Shown here: positions 48,701 to 59,800 of the stretch, in pieces
Layout of the letters: each line of letters opens with the position of its first letter
Position numbering within the stretch: the first letter of the stretch is position 1
From: Enoplolaimus lenunculus
Lineage: Eukaryota > Nematoda > Enoplea > Enoplida > Thoracostomopsidae
Direction: 5' to 3'
NCBI GenBank assembly: GCA_030248215.1
Contig: JASANG010001046.1
Location: 79,068-143,067, forward strand
DNA: 64,000 nt
The notes under the pieces: model-generated
Database searches by the model: none
Told to the model about the DNA's origin: nothing
The model's input: only the letters and a program-made list of their open reading frames with translations
Made by a program: the position numbers and the translations under genes

Positions 48701-50406
48701 CATAATATCGTATAGTCCAGGCGTATACCTATACTCTCGAGCCATTTACTGGTTCATAAACGGGAAGGCAGCTGTGATTAAAAGCCAAACGCAATGTTGG
48801 CGTTAAAATATTACATTACAAAACTGAAAATCAGCGTTGAAACAACGTGGTCTTGTCAAATCAGATTCTGCGCACGCACTTGCTGCAATTCTGCATACTT
48901 AAAAGCATTTGAATGCTGGTTGTTTCAAGATGTGTGTTTTCGTGTTTCAGTGCTCAATACTGTGAGCGGATACGTCGCATAACATTTCATCGCCAAACAA
49001 ATCTTGTCGCTTCTCATTCAGTGCACAATGTCATATTGAATGTATTACTGTTTTCTCTATGTTATATTCGTTATAGTTTTCGAGAAATTTGTTAGATTCA
49101 GTGTTTGAGTTATTGAGCGAAGCGAAACTCCGAGCGAAGCTCGGAGTTTCGCGAAGCGTTTTATGTTTTGTACCTGGGGGTCGAAAGGTGGATGTCCGTC
49201 CGTCCGTCTGTCCGTCTGTCCGTCTGTCCGTCCGAAAAGAATCTCAGGAACGGATGAACCGATTTTGATAAACTTTTTTTTGTTTGAAAGCCAATTATGT
49301 TGGGGTGTTAACCTCGCATTGGGGTTTTAAAATTTTAAGCCGTTTATTAGCTACAGGCTGATTTGCATAATTAATTAAGCCTAAATTAGGACTTTCCACA
49401 ATACTTCACTAATTATTACAGTTAGAAGCAATCTAATTTTAGAATTAAAGGGTTTTTGGGTGCGAGGAATCAACGTAGACTGTTTACAAACCTCCAAAAC
49501 CGATAATTGAGCAGGTAGCTAATACATAATTTGCATATTAGCATAGTTTATAAGCCTAAAGTAGGACTTTTTACAATATTTCACTAAGTATTAAGGTTAA
49601 AAGCAATATAATTTCAGCACTAAAGGGTTTTTTGGCTGGAAGAATTTAAATAAATAGTTTACAAACATCCAAAACCGATAATTGAATAGTTAGCTGATAG
49701 CTAATTTGCATATTAGCTTAATTGACAAGAGAACTAGGGCTTTTTAAATTATTTCAATAATTATTAGGGTTTACTGAAGGTTTTTGGGTGCCAAGAATCT
49801 GAATAAATTATTTACAAACCTCCAAAACCGATAATTGAATAGTTAGCTAATAATTAATTTGCATATTAGCTTAATTGACAAAACAAAATTAGGACTTTTT
49901 AAATTATTCCAAAAATTATTAGAGTGACTGAAGGGTTTTTGGGTGCGAGGAATCTGAGGACATTGCTTACAAACCCCCAAAACCGATAAATGAATAATTA
50001 GCTAACAACTAATTTGCATATTACCTTAATTGCTTACGTGTGTTCGAGCTTCGCTCAATAAATGTAGTCCCACTACGACTGGTTTATATAAGAATGAGTG
50101 GTAGATGACTAGTATATATAAGGAAGGGTGTAAAAGTGTTGTATAAGTTCAAATCAGAAACGGCTAAAACCAAAATATCGCGTTTTTTATATTGAGCGTA
50201 TCGTTATGTTAAGACTGAAAAAATTAGCGTTACTATCAAAATTAAAGGGTCTTTGTCTAGGAAATGGAACTTGGAGCTAAATCGCTTTGCCTAAATGGAA
50301 AACATGTTTTCTTTCACCGATGTCACATAGAACGAACACGAATGCTTTATTAGTTTTGTTTATATTTAACTTCTACTATATTCTTTCTTAGGTATTCAAA
50401 GTATAA
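39735..50406 (+). CDS. MINDY: MINDY-family K48-specific deubiquitinase (MINDY1/2 type)
   Basis: Exons: 39735-39902, 40184-40384, 40733-40925, 41084-41259, 41874-41991, 42576-42667, 43350-43456, 43804-43991, 44214-44377, 44940-45105, 45690-45783, 47909-47974, 48406-48568, and a probable 15-nt coding end, 50392-50406. All phases agree (about 636 aa). MINDY enzymes cleave K48-linked ubiquitin chains from the distal end. The first 246 residues are acidic, Ser/Thr-rich and presumably disordered. The catalytic domain begins LYHIKWIQWGD; the catalytic cysteine is in QNENGPCPLLAI (about residue 273) and the histidine in FFRNNHFSVLHK (about 461). LLVTDQGFLTEPRVIWETL is also diagnostic. Two ubiquitin-binding helices follow: EEQMDLDYAVALTLDE and SEDHKLAQRLQAEEQEQQ. 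The last exon (VFKV, then stop) is chosen for its TTTCTTAG acceptor and an AATAAA near 50468. Human forms end in a CaaX-like cysteine motif that I cannot find here. Confidence 0.93.
42145..42290 (-). mobile_element. tRNA-derived SINE head in a MINDY intron
   Basis: On the minus strand a tRNA-like head has an A box TGGCATAGTGG and a B box CGTTCGAGCC, and ends ACCTAGACTGACAG, matching the heads at 29349 and 29691. Upstream of it, up to about 42420, lies the related GGCATGTAAGCATGTGAGACATG block. It sits between exons 5 and 6. Confidence 0.7.
46446..47056. mobile_element. hAT-like MITE with an A/C-only insert
   Basis: Ends CAATGTGCAACCGTAATTTCG and, at the right, CTTTGCACCCTG. The flanks CAGTATAC (46438-46445) and AAATATAC (47057-47064) agree at six of eight. 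TTCCGATTCC-type repeats replace the CCGGAA of the sister family. Most of the middle is the A/C-only tract described separately. It lies in MINDY intron 11. Confidence 0.6.
46630..46852. repeat. A/C-only low-complexity tract
   Basis: For about 220 bases the + strand is almost entirely A and C, with only isolated G and T. It changes from CACACACCCCCGCACC-like to a long AAAAACAAAACAAAA-like sequence. No repeat unit is maintained. It could be a polypurine/polypyrimidine-free strand-biased expansion or low-quality consensus. Confidence 0.8.
49111..50084 (-). repeat. Roughly 970-bp element with 155-bp internal repeats (copy 2, inverted)
   Basis: The reverse complement of this stretch matches 25514-26472: the hairpin (GCGAAACTCCGAGC arms), the GGACGGACGG tract (here CCGTCCGTCCGTCTG), five units with TAATTTGCATATTAG, and the CCAGTCGTAGTGGGACTACA end. 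It fills much of the last MINDY intron. No target duplication was recognised. Confidence 0.75.
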
Positions 50407-50565
50407 TGTTCAACAGATTTTATTTTTAAGTGTAATATTTTATCTTGTCGCTTAATACTGATCTTCAAAATAAAAGTTTTGTGTTTTATTATGGTTGAAA
50501 TTTTCATTGATTGTTGGACGCAGTAAATAATGCGCCGTTCACTTCATAAAAAATTTGGCCTGGCC

Positions 50566-51410
50566 GCAAAATGTGTCTTAGCCCAGGGTTAAACGAGTGG
50601 TCATTTTCCCAACTTCAACCAAAATTTCCCGTTGGCTGCTTCGACGGGTGGTTTGTGCCACTCGTTGAGGTAGGGTCAACCTCAATGCAAAATTTCCGTT
50701 GCCCTACCTCAACATGTGGCACAAAGCAATTTATGACATGTTGAGGTAAGGTCACCGCAAAATTTTACATATATACGTTTGTGGCAATTTCGAATTTTGA
50801 CTTTGAATTGGCGGATATTGTAGATTGATTTGCGGGTGTTTTTGTATTGAGAGGGGGATTATTATTTGTGTGGGGGAAAGGGGCAAAGGGCAATTTAGTT
50901 TTGGGGGAACTAATATATTGGGAGGGGCAGCACCGGCGGATACGAGTCGAATTTACTGGTAAATTTTGATGCAAAAATTTTATTTAAATTTCTAAACTAT
51001 CAAAAGATCTTTTATTTAAAGTATTTAAAGTTTTTAAATAAAGCAGAAAAATTACTAACATGAAAGTGAGAGCCTGTGGTTGATATTTTTGCTGCAGAAT
51101 TGCGTTTGCTTTAATCCTGCCCTAACGTAGCAATTTTAGTAGGTTGTTATGTGTGCAAGTAAAGATTAACAGGCAATCGAACACACGCGTATGTATTTTT
51201 TGTGTTTTTAAGGTTTGACAAGTGTTGACCCTACCTCAACGAGTGGTGACCCTACCTCAACGAGTGGTGACCCACCTCAACGAGTGGTGACCCACCTCAA
51301 CGAGTGGTGACCCACCTCAACGAGTGGTGACCCACCTCAACGAGTGGTGACCCTGCCTCAAAGAGCGGCCCAAACCACTCGTTGACGTTGGCTAGGACAC
51401 ATATTGTGAC
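50566..51410. mobile_element. Element with imperfect inverted ends and an internal minisatellite
   Basis: The left end (AAAATGTGTCTTAGCCCA, then AACGAGTGGT) is mirrored by ACCACTCGTTGACGTTGG and TAGGACACATATTGTG at the right. Inside, ACTCGTTGAGGTAGGGTCA recurs in both orientations, and 51222-51362 is a tandem array. No coding capacity. Confidence 0.55.
51222..51362. repeat. Minisatellite, 20-21 bp unit
   Basis: About seven tandem copies of CCTCAACGAGTGGTGACCC(TA). The units after the second lack the CTA variant and are virtually identical, suggesting recent expansion. It is inside the element at 50566-51410. Confidence 0.9.
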
Positions 51411-51453
51411 CAATCCGATTTTTATAATGTGACCGGCGCATAAAACCGATGGC

Positions 51454-51885
51454 CCATGTTACGCTGAGGGCCGTCCCGCTGTTCCGGGACAGTGGGACAG
51501 CCGGGACAGCGGGACTGTCCTACTAACCCATTGTCCCGCTGTCCTATCGTCCCAAACAGCGGGACTGTCCTACTAACCCATTGTCCCGCTGTCCTATCGT
51601 CCCACTGTCTCACTGTCCGTTGTCCCATTGTCCTACTGTCTCGCTGTCCTACTGTCCTACCGTCCCGCTGTCCTACTGTCCCACTGTCCTACTCTGTCCA
51701 GCTGTCCTACTCTGTCCTGCTGTCCAACTGTCCTACCGTCTCACTGTCCTACTGTCCCGCTGTCCTACTGTCCCGCTGTCCTACTGTCCCGCTGTCCTAC
51801 TGTCCCGCTGTCCTACTGTCCCACTGTCTTACTGCCCCGCTGTCCCACTGTTTCGCTGTCCTACTGTCCCACTGTCCCGTTTGTA
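51454..51885. repeat. Minisatellite built on CCGCTGTCCTACTGT
   Basis: Over 25 imperfect copies of a 13-14 bp unit such as GTCCCGCTGTCCTACT. It begins just after GGCCCATGTTACGCTGAGGG, which matches the left end of the TTAGGC-bearing MITE family, so the array may have grown inside such an element. The open frames it creates (51492-51957) are repeat artefacts. Confidence 0.85.
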
Positions 51886-52515
51886 AGAAGAAATGTTTTC
51901 AATATCGTACTGAATTATAAAACTTTTCTGGCAGCAACTATGATTGGAAAAACATAGTCAAGCAGCTCTAAATTTTACAAACAATATACACCGAAAAAAC
52001 CAAATCTACTCACAAAAACAGCCAAGAATTTAGTTTAATATTGTGATTGAGATTTGAATATAGAATTTCTTTTCGTCAGCTCAGCTACGTTTAATAGTGA
52101 AACAATACATATCCGTCATGGTGTAAACGGATAGCAAAAATAATGGAAACGGATAGTGATCAAAATAACGGAAACGGATATTGAAGTATAAGTTTCAAAA
52201 ACGTATTTACTTTTCTGCCATTACAATTGAGGCGTGTGAATATTCACCGGTATTTCAAAATTTTTGAAGAAATAGCGGACGCATAGAAATGAAGATTTTG
52301 GACGAATTTCTTAATTTTTATTCCATTTCCAACAATTGTAGCATATCTGTAATCAAAAATTGCGAGATATATTTATAACTAACTTTTCATGTAAAAATAA
52401 CAGAATTTCCGTTGTTTCTATAACGGAAACGGACACCGATTTTTACCGGTAACGGATATCCGGTTACACCCTGATATCCGCATAATTTTCATATTCGGTG
52501 ACCATCCATATTAAC
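51885..52515. repeat. Dispersed repeat, second copy, interrupted by a MITE
   Basis: Matches 1685-2065 (GAAATGTTTTCAATATCGTA, CAGCTCTAAATTTTA, TTTGAATATAGAATTT) and resumes after the inserted MITE with CATATTCGGTGACCATC. The insertion is therefore younger than the repeat. Confidence 0.6.
52117..52473. mobile_element. hAT-like MITE, GGTGTAAACGGATA variant
   Basis: Ends CATGGTGTAAACGGATAGC and GATATCCGGTTACACCCTG. The flanks ATATCCGT (52109-52116) and ATATCCGC (52474-52481) agree at seven of eight. A variant of the CCGGAA family with AACGGA repeats. Confidence 0.8.
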
Positions 52516-53023
52516 TCCTTTGGTATACGGAGGCAGTCTTGGATCGCTGCATTTCCAATATCGGGAGGCATTTGCTACAGATCCGATAGTATTTTTATGC
52601 CGATAATAAAACGAACGAATCTGCAATCCACTGAAATCTCAGTCAATGTACATAGTTTTACCGACAAACCGTTCTAGTACAGGTAATTCTGTTGTTGCTA
52701 TATGCATTGAAACCAGCTCACATAAAGGCACTCAAGCAAATTTACTATTACAAACGTTAATATGACCATGGATAAATTAATATGTGTTAATCGAAGGCAA
52801 TTTGCCTAAGATGCAACTGGTGATGTAATGTATTCGTGAATCCATTTTGGAAGTCTTGCCTTGTATTTGTAATTTTTCGATTTTATACTTGCTGTTCAAC
52901 CGAACTGGGCACGTTAATACACTGAGAATCCTAAACCAGCCAAATGGTTTACACTACCAAGAAATAAAAGCAGTGTCCGATGATAAAAATGCCAGTTTTA
53001 CTAAATATCTATTGCAGATCGGC

Positions 53024-53145
53024 CCATGTAATGATCAGGGGCTGAACGTTTTTCTGCACGACTGTAATAGAATAAGCAAGGTTTAGATTAGTTTTGATTT
53101 ATCTTAGGCATATACTTGTATTACTGTTACGGTCCTGTTCCATAC
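53024..53145. mobile_element. Decayed GGCCCATG-family MITE
   Basis: CGGCCCATGTAATGATCAGG at the left and TGTTACGGTCCTGTTCCATACA at the right, with one TTAGGC. The right end is degraded and no duplication is seen. Confidence 0.5.
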
Positions 53146-53284
53146 AACTCTAAGAGTGCATGCTGGAAAAAGACATTTTACTTATATAACTTGTGTTGGA
53201 AATGGCTATAAAACAATTTTGCAACCAAATTAAATATATAATATAACAATACGAAACACGTTAAATCCTTGTTTTGTATCAGTA

Positions 53285-53576
53285 TAAAAAGAGTGGATGA
53301 TCACTTTTTATAACAAGAGTGTGCAACTGGGTACATTCTGTGTATTAAAGAATGTACCCGGCACGCGTTGCGTTTTTGGCCTACCCTCTCCTTGTTTAGA
53401 GGGTCTGTATGCAGGTTTATATCGTAGTAATGCTAGGAGCAAATTGTACCCTTCTTGTTTAAGGGGGGAAGGTGTACTGAAACATACTAACAAAAATGCA
53501 ACGCGTGCTGGTACATTCTTTAATACACAGAATGTAAACAGTTGCACACTCTTGTTATAAAGAGCGATCATCCACT
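53285..53576. mobile_element. Fold-back MITE with about 90-bp inverted ends
   Basis: The left arm AGAGTGGATGATCACTTTTT and following GTGCAACTGGGTACATTC, TAAAGAATGTACC and CACGCGTTGCGTTTTTG are repeated inverted from the right edge at high identity. The flanks GTATAAAA and GTATAAAC suggest an 8-bp duplication. There is no coding capacity. Open frames on both strands over it are mirror images of one another. Decayed relatives are at 18675-19345. Confidence 0.8.
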
Positions 53577-53835
53577 TTGGTATAAACATTAATATTGGCC
53601 CGCAAAGCACATATAACTTATACGTTGATAAAACAATATCACGACACACAATAAAAATTAAAATTCACAAAACCTACAAAACACAAACAGCACTCAAGAA
53701 AATTATTGAAAATAAATGAATTTTAAACGTATTTATACGAAGTTTAAGCTGCTTCGATTTTATGTAAATTGAGAGTCGATCTGCAAAAAACCAAATACTT
53801 TTTATAGCAGGTTATGAAATATTATGCAGGAAGTA

Positions 53836-55805
53836 CAGTCACGGACAGAATTAAGTGCAACCGCGGTCGCGACCCAAACGCGGTTAGAATCGCGACCGCT
53901 CGCAACAGCAATTTATGTTTTACGCAAAAACCGCGATTGCGATCGCAGGTTCGCGGTTAAAATCGCGGTTAGACGCGGCTAAAACTGCGGTTACAGACGC
54001 GTTACACTCGCGGTTACAGCCGTGGTTACGCTAGCTTATTACTCTGTGCAGATTTAAGAAGCAAATAACGTATTGTATTTGTCCGTTGTTTATTACAGTG
54101 AGCATTCACACAAAAAAAGTTATGCAAATAGGAACCGAAACTTTCAGCTTAACCACTTTTTGCAACCTCGGTCTGTAAAATAGCTACCGTTCCTGGTACT
54201 TATATTATTACTGACGAGAGGGGGTCGTGATTATGTTTTTGTAAGTTGTTATTTGAAAACATTAACTACAGGTTGAAGCCTGCAACGAGAATGTTAAGTT
54301 CTTGAGAAAGCAATTGGCGTAACTGTGCTAATATGAGGGTACAACCAGTTTTTAATTCTGAGTGCTCAGCAGCTGAAAATGAGGGACGCTCTCAGGTGTT
54401 TTGAACTTGTGACATGCGGATGTATGGAGACCAATAATAACCTCATGCTGATGTTGTACATCGGTAAAACACTGCTGTATATGTATTGCCTTCATATGCA
54501 GCAGCAGTAAAACATGTAATAATCAAGATACATGTGTATAATGTTGAAGTTCTTATAAGGCATAAAAACAGAAGCACTCAGCAGTTGATTCTGAGGCGGC
54601 GTGGCTCAGGGGATAGCTCGCTGGACTGATAATGTGTCGACCGAGTTCGAAACCTCCTGGGAACGTGCCTGATTTTCAGCTGCTAACTCAGAACTAAAAA
54701 CCGTCGGACCCTAGCTTACCCAATTTATCACATGGTAACCACGATGGGACCGCAATGGCAAACTGCCGCGGTAGAACCAAAAATATGTAAGTTGGCGGTC
54801 AAGGGACGACCTTGTAGAAAAACCGGGGGATGTGACATGCGGATACATGGAGGCAAAATGAAACCTCATGTTAATGCTGCACATCGGTAAAACGTTGATG
54901 CATATGTAGTGCCTTCATATGCAGAAGCGGTAAAAGCATTGAAGAACCAAGATGCATGTGTATAAATAATGTTGAGGTTCTTATATAAGGCATAAAAACA
55001 GAAAAACTCAGCAGTTGATTGTGAGGCGGCGGCGCGCTGGACTGATAATCGACTAAGTTCGAACTCTCCTGGGAGCGTCCCTCATTTTCAGCTGCTGACA
55101 ACTCAGAACTAAAAACTGTCGTACCCTAGCCTATCCAGCTTATCACAACTTCTGAATCCGACTCTGCCAGAACATTGATCTCCTGCTCCGGAAAATTTCG
55201 TCGACCTTCTGACAATTTCGATTGAGAAATTTTTGTATTTCGCTACAAGGAATGATTGAAAGCTTTAACTGACAAAATTTATAAAAAATAAAGTTTAAAA
55301 ACTATTTTTACAACATTTAGTATTAGTAGATCGGTGTTAAAATACGCAGAAGATGCTTCATTTGGCCCATGTATGGATCATCAGCGGAGGACCGTTTTTC
55401 TGCGATATTGCTATGGAGTAAGCTTAATTAAGCTTTATACTATCTTTTCGCGTAGACTTAGGTATAGGCTTATCCTTTAATTAATAATTCAGTTCAAACT
55501 GAATTCAGCCACTCATGAGTTAATAAATTAATTCACCCCGAATTAGGTCTTTCACAACTCAGAGCCCTGAGACAAAATAACTCACTTTGAATTAAAATCA
55601 ACTCGCTGAAAGTTACAGTGTTCCGATTCCGATATAATCCGGTACGCTTTGCAACCTGCCATCTATTACACTACACATCTAGTAACAAAACCAAGTTTGT
55701 TGTTTGAGACGCGATCGCTGAAACACTCAGACGCGGCTACAAAACCGACCGCAACCACAGTGGACGCAATCGCGGTTTCTGGGCACTTAATTCTGTCCGT
55801 GACTG
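53836..55805. mobile_element. 2 kb TA-flanked non-autonomous element with CGCGGTT repeats and nested SINEs
   Basis: Ends CAGTCACGGACAGAATTAAG and its exact complement, flanked by TA at 53834-53835 and 55806-55807. The TA duplication and the CAGT ends fit Tc1/mariner-type elements. The left end has about ten copies of CGCGGTTA/CGCGACCG in 180 bp, much more CpG-rich than the surroundings, and the right end has a few more. No transposase frame remains. The interior carries SINE-related units (54410-55135), a GGCCCATG MITE (55363-55470) and a GAGTTAATT element (55478-55622). Confidence 0.8.
54410..55135 (+). mobile_element. tRNA-derived SINE units nested in the 2 kb element
   Basis: Two tandem-like units. 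Each begins TGTGACATGCGGAT, has AACCTCATG and TTCATATGCAG blocks, and then a tRNA-like head. The first head (54592-54670) has an A box (TGGCTCAGGGG) and B box (GAGTTCGAAACC). The second (55023-55090) has lost the A box. The body GCAATGGCAAACTGCCGCG and GTCAAGGGACGACCTTGT is shared with the SINEs at 29215-29827, although the heads differ. Confidence 0.7.
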
Positions 55806-56830
55806 TAGATTAATAAGATTTATATCACTCATAGGTATGTAATTGCTACGTTTTACATCCGGTGTGCCCAACACACAAAAACAGTTTCTGATATTTAAGA
55901 AATATTTTCTTAAATTCTAGACAAGTATGTCTCAATCTAGACTCCAGACATTATATATGCCTTGAATGCAAGACATTAGTTTCTAAAATTTTTCAGAAAT
56001 CTGTTTGAAATTTTTTAAAACTTAAATGTTTTAAATTTAAGACAGTGTTTCATAAACGGTTAAGACCAATATTTCTAAAATATAACAAATTTTCTGAAAC
56101 GTAAGACAAATATGTCTGAAATAAAAGACTTGTTTTGCTGATTTTTGAGACATATGTCTTAGAAACAAGATTTCCCAGAGAAGCCGCTTTCAAAATTGGG
56201 AGTTAAGCTCAACCAAATTCCCTAATTTTACAACTTAAGATACGTGCAAGATGTAAACTTAGGTTGGGATGAGCCTGAGCTCAACCCGAAATACCTTTGA
56301 AATTTGATCATTTATATACTCTGTTACGAATATAAACGAAGCAACATTTTACACACATAAAAAGCAGAAAATTAGTTTTGGATATAAAACATTTCTTGAA
56401 ATGAAGAAGTTTATGTCTCATAGATTAGCAACAGACATTTCTTAAATATAAGACAATTTTGTTTTAACCACTTCAGACACAAATTTCTGAGCTGTTTTAG
56501 GCTATTAATGTCAGAAATACAAGACATTAATGTCTTGAAAATTTAAAAAGGTAAGAGTATTGAAATTTCAAGACAATTTACCTTGTGTGTAGGAGGGCTA
56601 CAACAATTTTTGATAGAAACGCCAAGTGGCTGTTCTGACCTAATAGGAATTAACAATTCTTACAAAAGTAATGTGCTGCGATACGTACCGTAGTCGAAAT
56701 GGCTATCAAGGCAAATTACGAACAGATATCGTGCAAACTATAAAAACTGCCATACTGCTTAAAAATTCTAACCCACTGTGATTACAAGGCACAGTTTTAT
56801 GTAAAGATAACTATAAATTCTTACCGAATA

Positions 56831-59800
56831 TTAATATTGTGGAGTTCCACCATTAATTGTATAGCTGTCCATGTCTCCGGTCTTTGAATGAAACACTTCT
56901 AAAACAATACTATGAGTAACATAATACATTGTTGCAATGAACCAGAAAATCTCTATGCTCACAAAAAACATTGCAGGGCTTGAAAAGTTACTATGCAACT
57001 ATTTATACAAATAAGAAATTAGTCGGGAAATCCGCATCCGCAGATACGAAGTGCAAAATTCCAAATCTGCAAATTTGCAAACTATTACATCCGTAACATC
57101 CCTAGAAATACGGAAACACTAACCTTGGACCGAGTCAGATCCCAACTGTTTGACTAATGTTGACATTGTGTCTGCAATACCGTCAGCAGCGTGCAACAAA
57201 TCGTTTTGTAGTACCGCTGTGCCATCAGCTGCCGTACTACCACCATAGACTTTAACACCTGCTTCATCGGTCCGCAAATACTGCTGCACTTTAGCATCAG
57301 CACCGATAAGACTTGTTGGAGAATCAAAATCTCCACGAGTATCTCCGTTTCTTTCGCTATTGATATAATTTGGCGACAGAGAATTCATTACGTTGTTTGT
57401 ATAGTCATACTGATGATCAAACTGTGTCGGTGGTTTTTGTAAATAATTAGCAGTGTGATCGAGACCAGAAGTCACGCTCGAATCATGTGAACGATTAGCC
57501 AACCGGTCTATGCTTGATAACCCACCAGCCTGCAATACATATATACGGTTGAACACGCTACGAATTTGATTCCGATTTACAGTTATTTCAGAGATCAGCT
57601 GAAAATTTGGTTCCTACTCAATTCTGCGGTGCCACTATACGCCCTTTTACGAAAAGATAAAAGTAGAATTTCGCATTAGGTTTTGTAAATTAATCTCCAA
57701 CTTCAAAAGTAAGTTTAGGACACTGCTGGAAGCCGAATTAGAAAATTTCTGTTAACATGAAAATCGCTAAAAATTACACAACTGCGGCCATGCCAAAATA
57801 GACTACACATTGCAATGCGCTTCGTTGTTAATCATCCGCGTGTCGTGTAGCGATTCAGATTGCGGACAGCCAAATTTTTTGGGTCCGGTCTACATCATTA
57901 ATGTCGTGAGTGTTAATAACCAGAAATCCAACATACTACCAAAGACACACATTATTACGTAATGGAACATAGAATGATATATACAGCATGCTACCTTTAC
58001 TTGTTTCATCAAATCTTCAAGTTGTGCCATTAGATCGCGCCGGGAATCCTGCAGTACAAGCATGCGATTTTCAAGCTCATCTTTGCGCGATCGCAGCAAA
58101 TTCAACTCTTGTAGAATGCCCGAGCTTGCCGGAACGCCTCCGCCAATTACGGCGTCATACGGGTCATCGATTACCGTTGGCTCCGCTCCTTTGAACGAAC
58201 CATATCTTTCCGACTCAGCTACATGTAGCATATGCTTTTGTTGCTGTTGTTGCTGATGCATTACTGCGCTATGTGCTGCTTGCAATCTCTGTATTTCTCG
58301 AATCATTTCGGTTCGTTTATGTTCCAGCTCCGAAATCGTTGCCACAGCAGCGTTAATTACATTATTTCCAGCTGCATTAGCTGCGACACGTTTTTCCAAC
58401 GTTGATATACGGCCCATTGTTGTATTATCTTTTCGCGCGGCACCACTGCTATTTGCTGCTCCCATATCATTGCCAATTGCCATCCCATCGTTTGCGTTCC
58501 GAGCTAAGCTGTTACCAGCGGCTGCGGTAGTCCCGTGACCCAGCGGATGACTGACGGCTGCTAGCTTTGCTGAATACCGTGCGATTAATTTGTGTTCATC
58601 GTCAAGTACTGATATCGATTCTGGGGTAGCCAAGCCGCCAAACTCACGTGCCCCTTCAGTACCACTACGGATCCCAGCGGAACCGAGCCCACCACATGGT
58701 ACTACAATAGCAGAGGGACTTTCAAAAGAACACTCAGAATCAATAGAAATACCATCGGGTGCAATTGAACGATGATGACGACGGTAAGCAGCAGTTAGCA
58801 GCGGACTTCCGCCGACCGTAGTAGTTGCAGCCCGGATATTGCTTACACTTGAGCTTACTCCAACGGCATTTGCAGGTAGAGATGATTCACGAGCACTGCG
58901 CGTTCGACGCGAATGAAGCATTGGACTTGACGGTCTAAAAAGTGAAAACACAATTGGTAACTCATAACTGAGCAGAGTTATCGAACAATTCATATATTAA
59001 AATTGGTTTCAAGAAAATACAAATCGAAATTTCGCCGTTTCCAGCAAATCTTGTAAATTTCTCGTTATGCCTGTGCAGACGTTGCAATGATTAAACTTCT
59101 ACTTACACAACGTTCGACAAGTCCAGAGGCTGCTGAGGATATTCAGGAAATGTTGGCAGCGTGGATGAATGCCGCGCAGGAAGACAACGTAGGGATTTAC
59201 TGATTGAATGACCAAGCTGTTTGGCTGGAGATTTCTGAAATTCAATAATATAGAAATGTGACTCTCCGTTTATTCGCCAATCTTTCCCTTATACGCAACC
59301 AATTATAACAAACATCTTAAAAATCTAGGCCCGTATTCTCAAATGCCTAAATATCGCATCTAGCACCAGTTAGCGATAGCGAAAAATGTGCCGCAATTTT
59401 GATCTTCACCGTTCAATACTTCGAAAACAATGATTTCGAAAAGGGGGAATGTTTTATAAAACTTTCGGAGGGGAAGGGATTTCTTGTGTTGCAAACTGAA
59501 GCCGTGTCTAAAACCACAGTACAAAATTTCAAAGGAGGGTTAGACACTGAAACAACCTCCATTGGCTACGCCCTTGTACAATCCCTAGTAATAGTTCTAG
59601 ATAACGCGGTCAAAATGTCCAAAAAAGTCCGAAAATAAGTCAAATAGCTTCTACACCAGTTTCGAAATTTTAAGATCAGTATACATAGGAACTGTATTAG
59701 ATGGATATAAAATGCGTAACTGCATAATATCGTATATCATTATTATATTCCTTACGTATGATGAATATTCCTTCATTTCATGTTGATTTGTATGCGAGCC

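Larger units (their letters stand above)
50407..56830. other. Repeat-rich intergenic region between MINDY and dystrobrevin
   Basis: The 3' ends of both genes face each other across 6.4 kb. No gene was found. The region holds the minisatellites, MITEs, nested 2 kb element and SINEs listed separately. At 55910-56590 many short AGACATATGTCT-like motifs (GACAAGTATGTCT, AGACATTAATGTCTTG) recur at irregular spacing, suggesting a decayed repeat of unknown type. Confidence 0.6.

Noticed and set aside
51492-51957. Three overlapping open frames of 100-142 codons reading Cys-Pro-rich repeats
   Set aside because: They are the three frames of one minisatellite whose unit lacks stop codons.
53297-53649. 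Open frames on both strands with similar peptide sequence
   Set aside because: They are mirror images created by the long inverted arms of a MITE.
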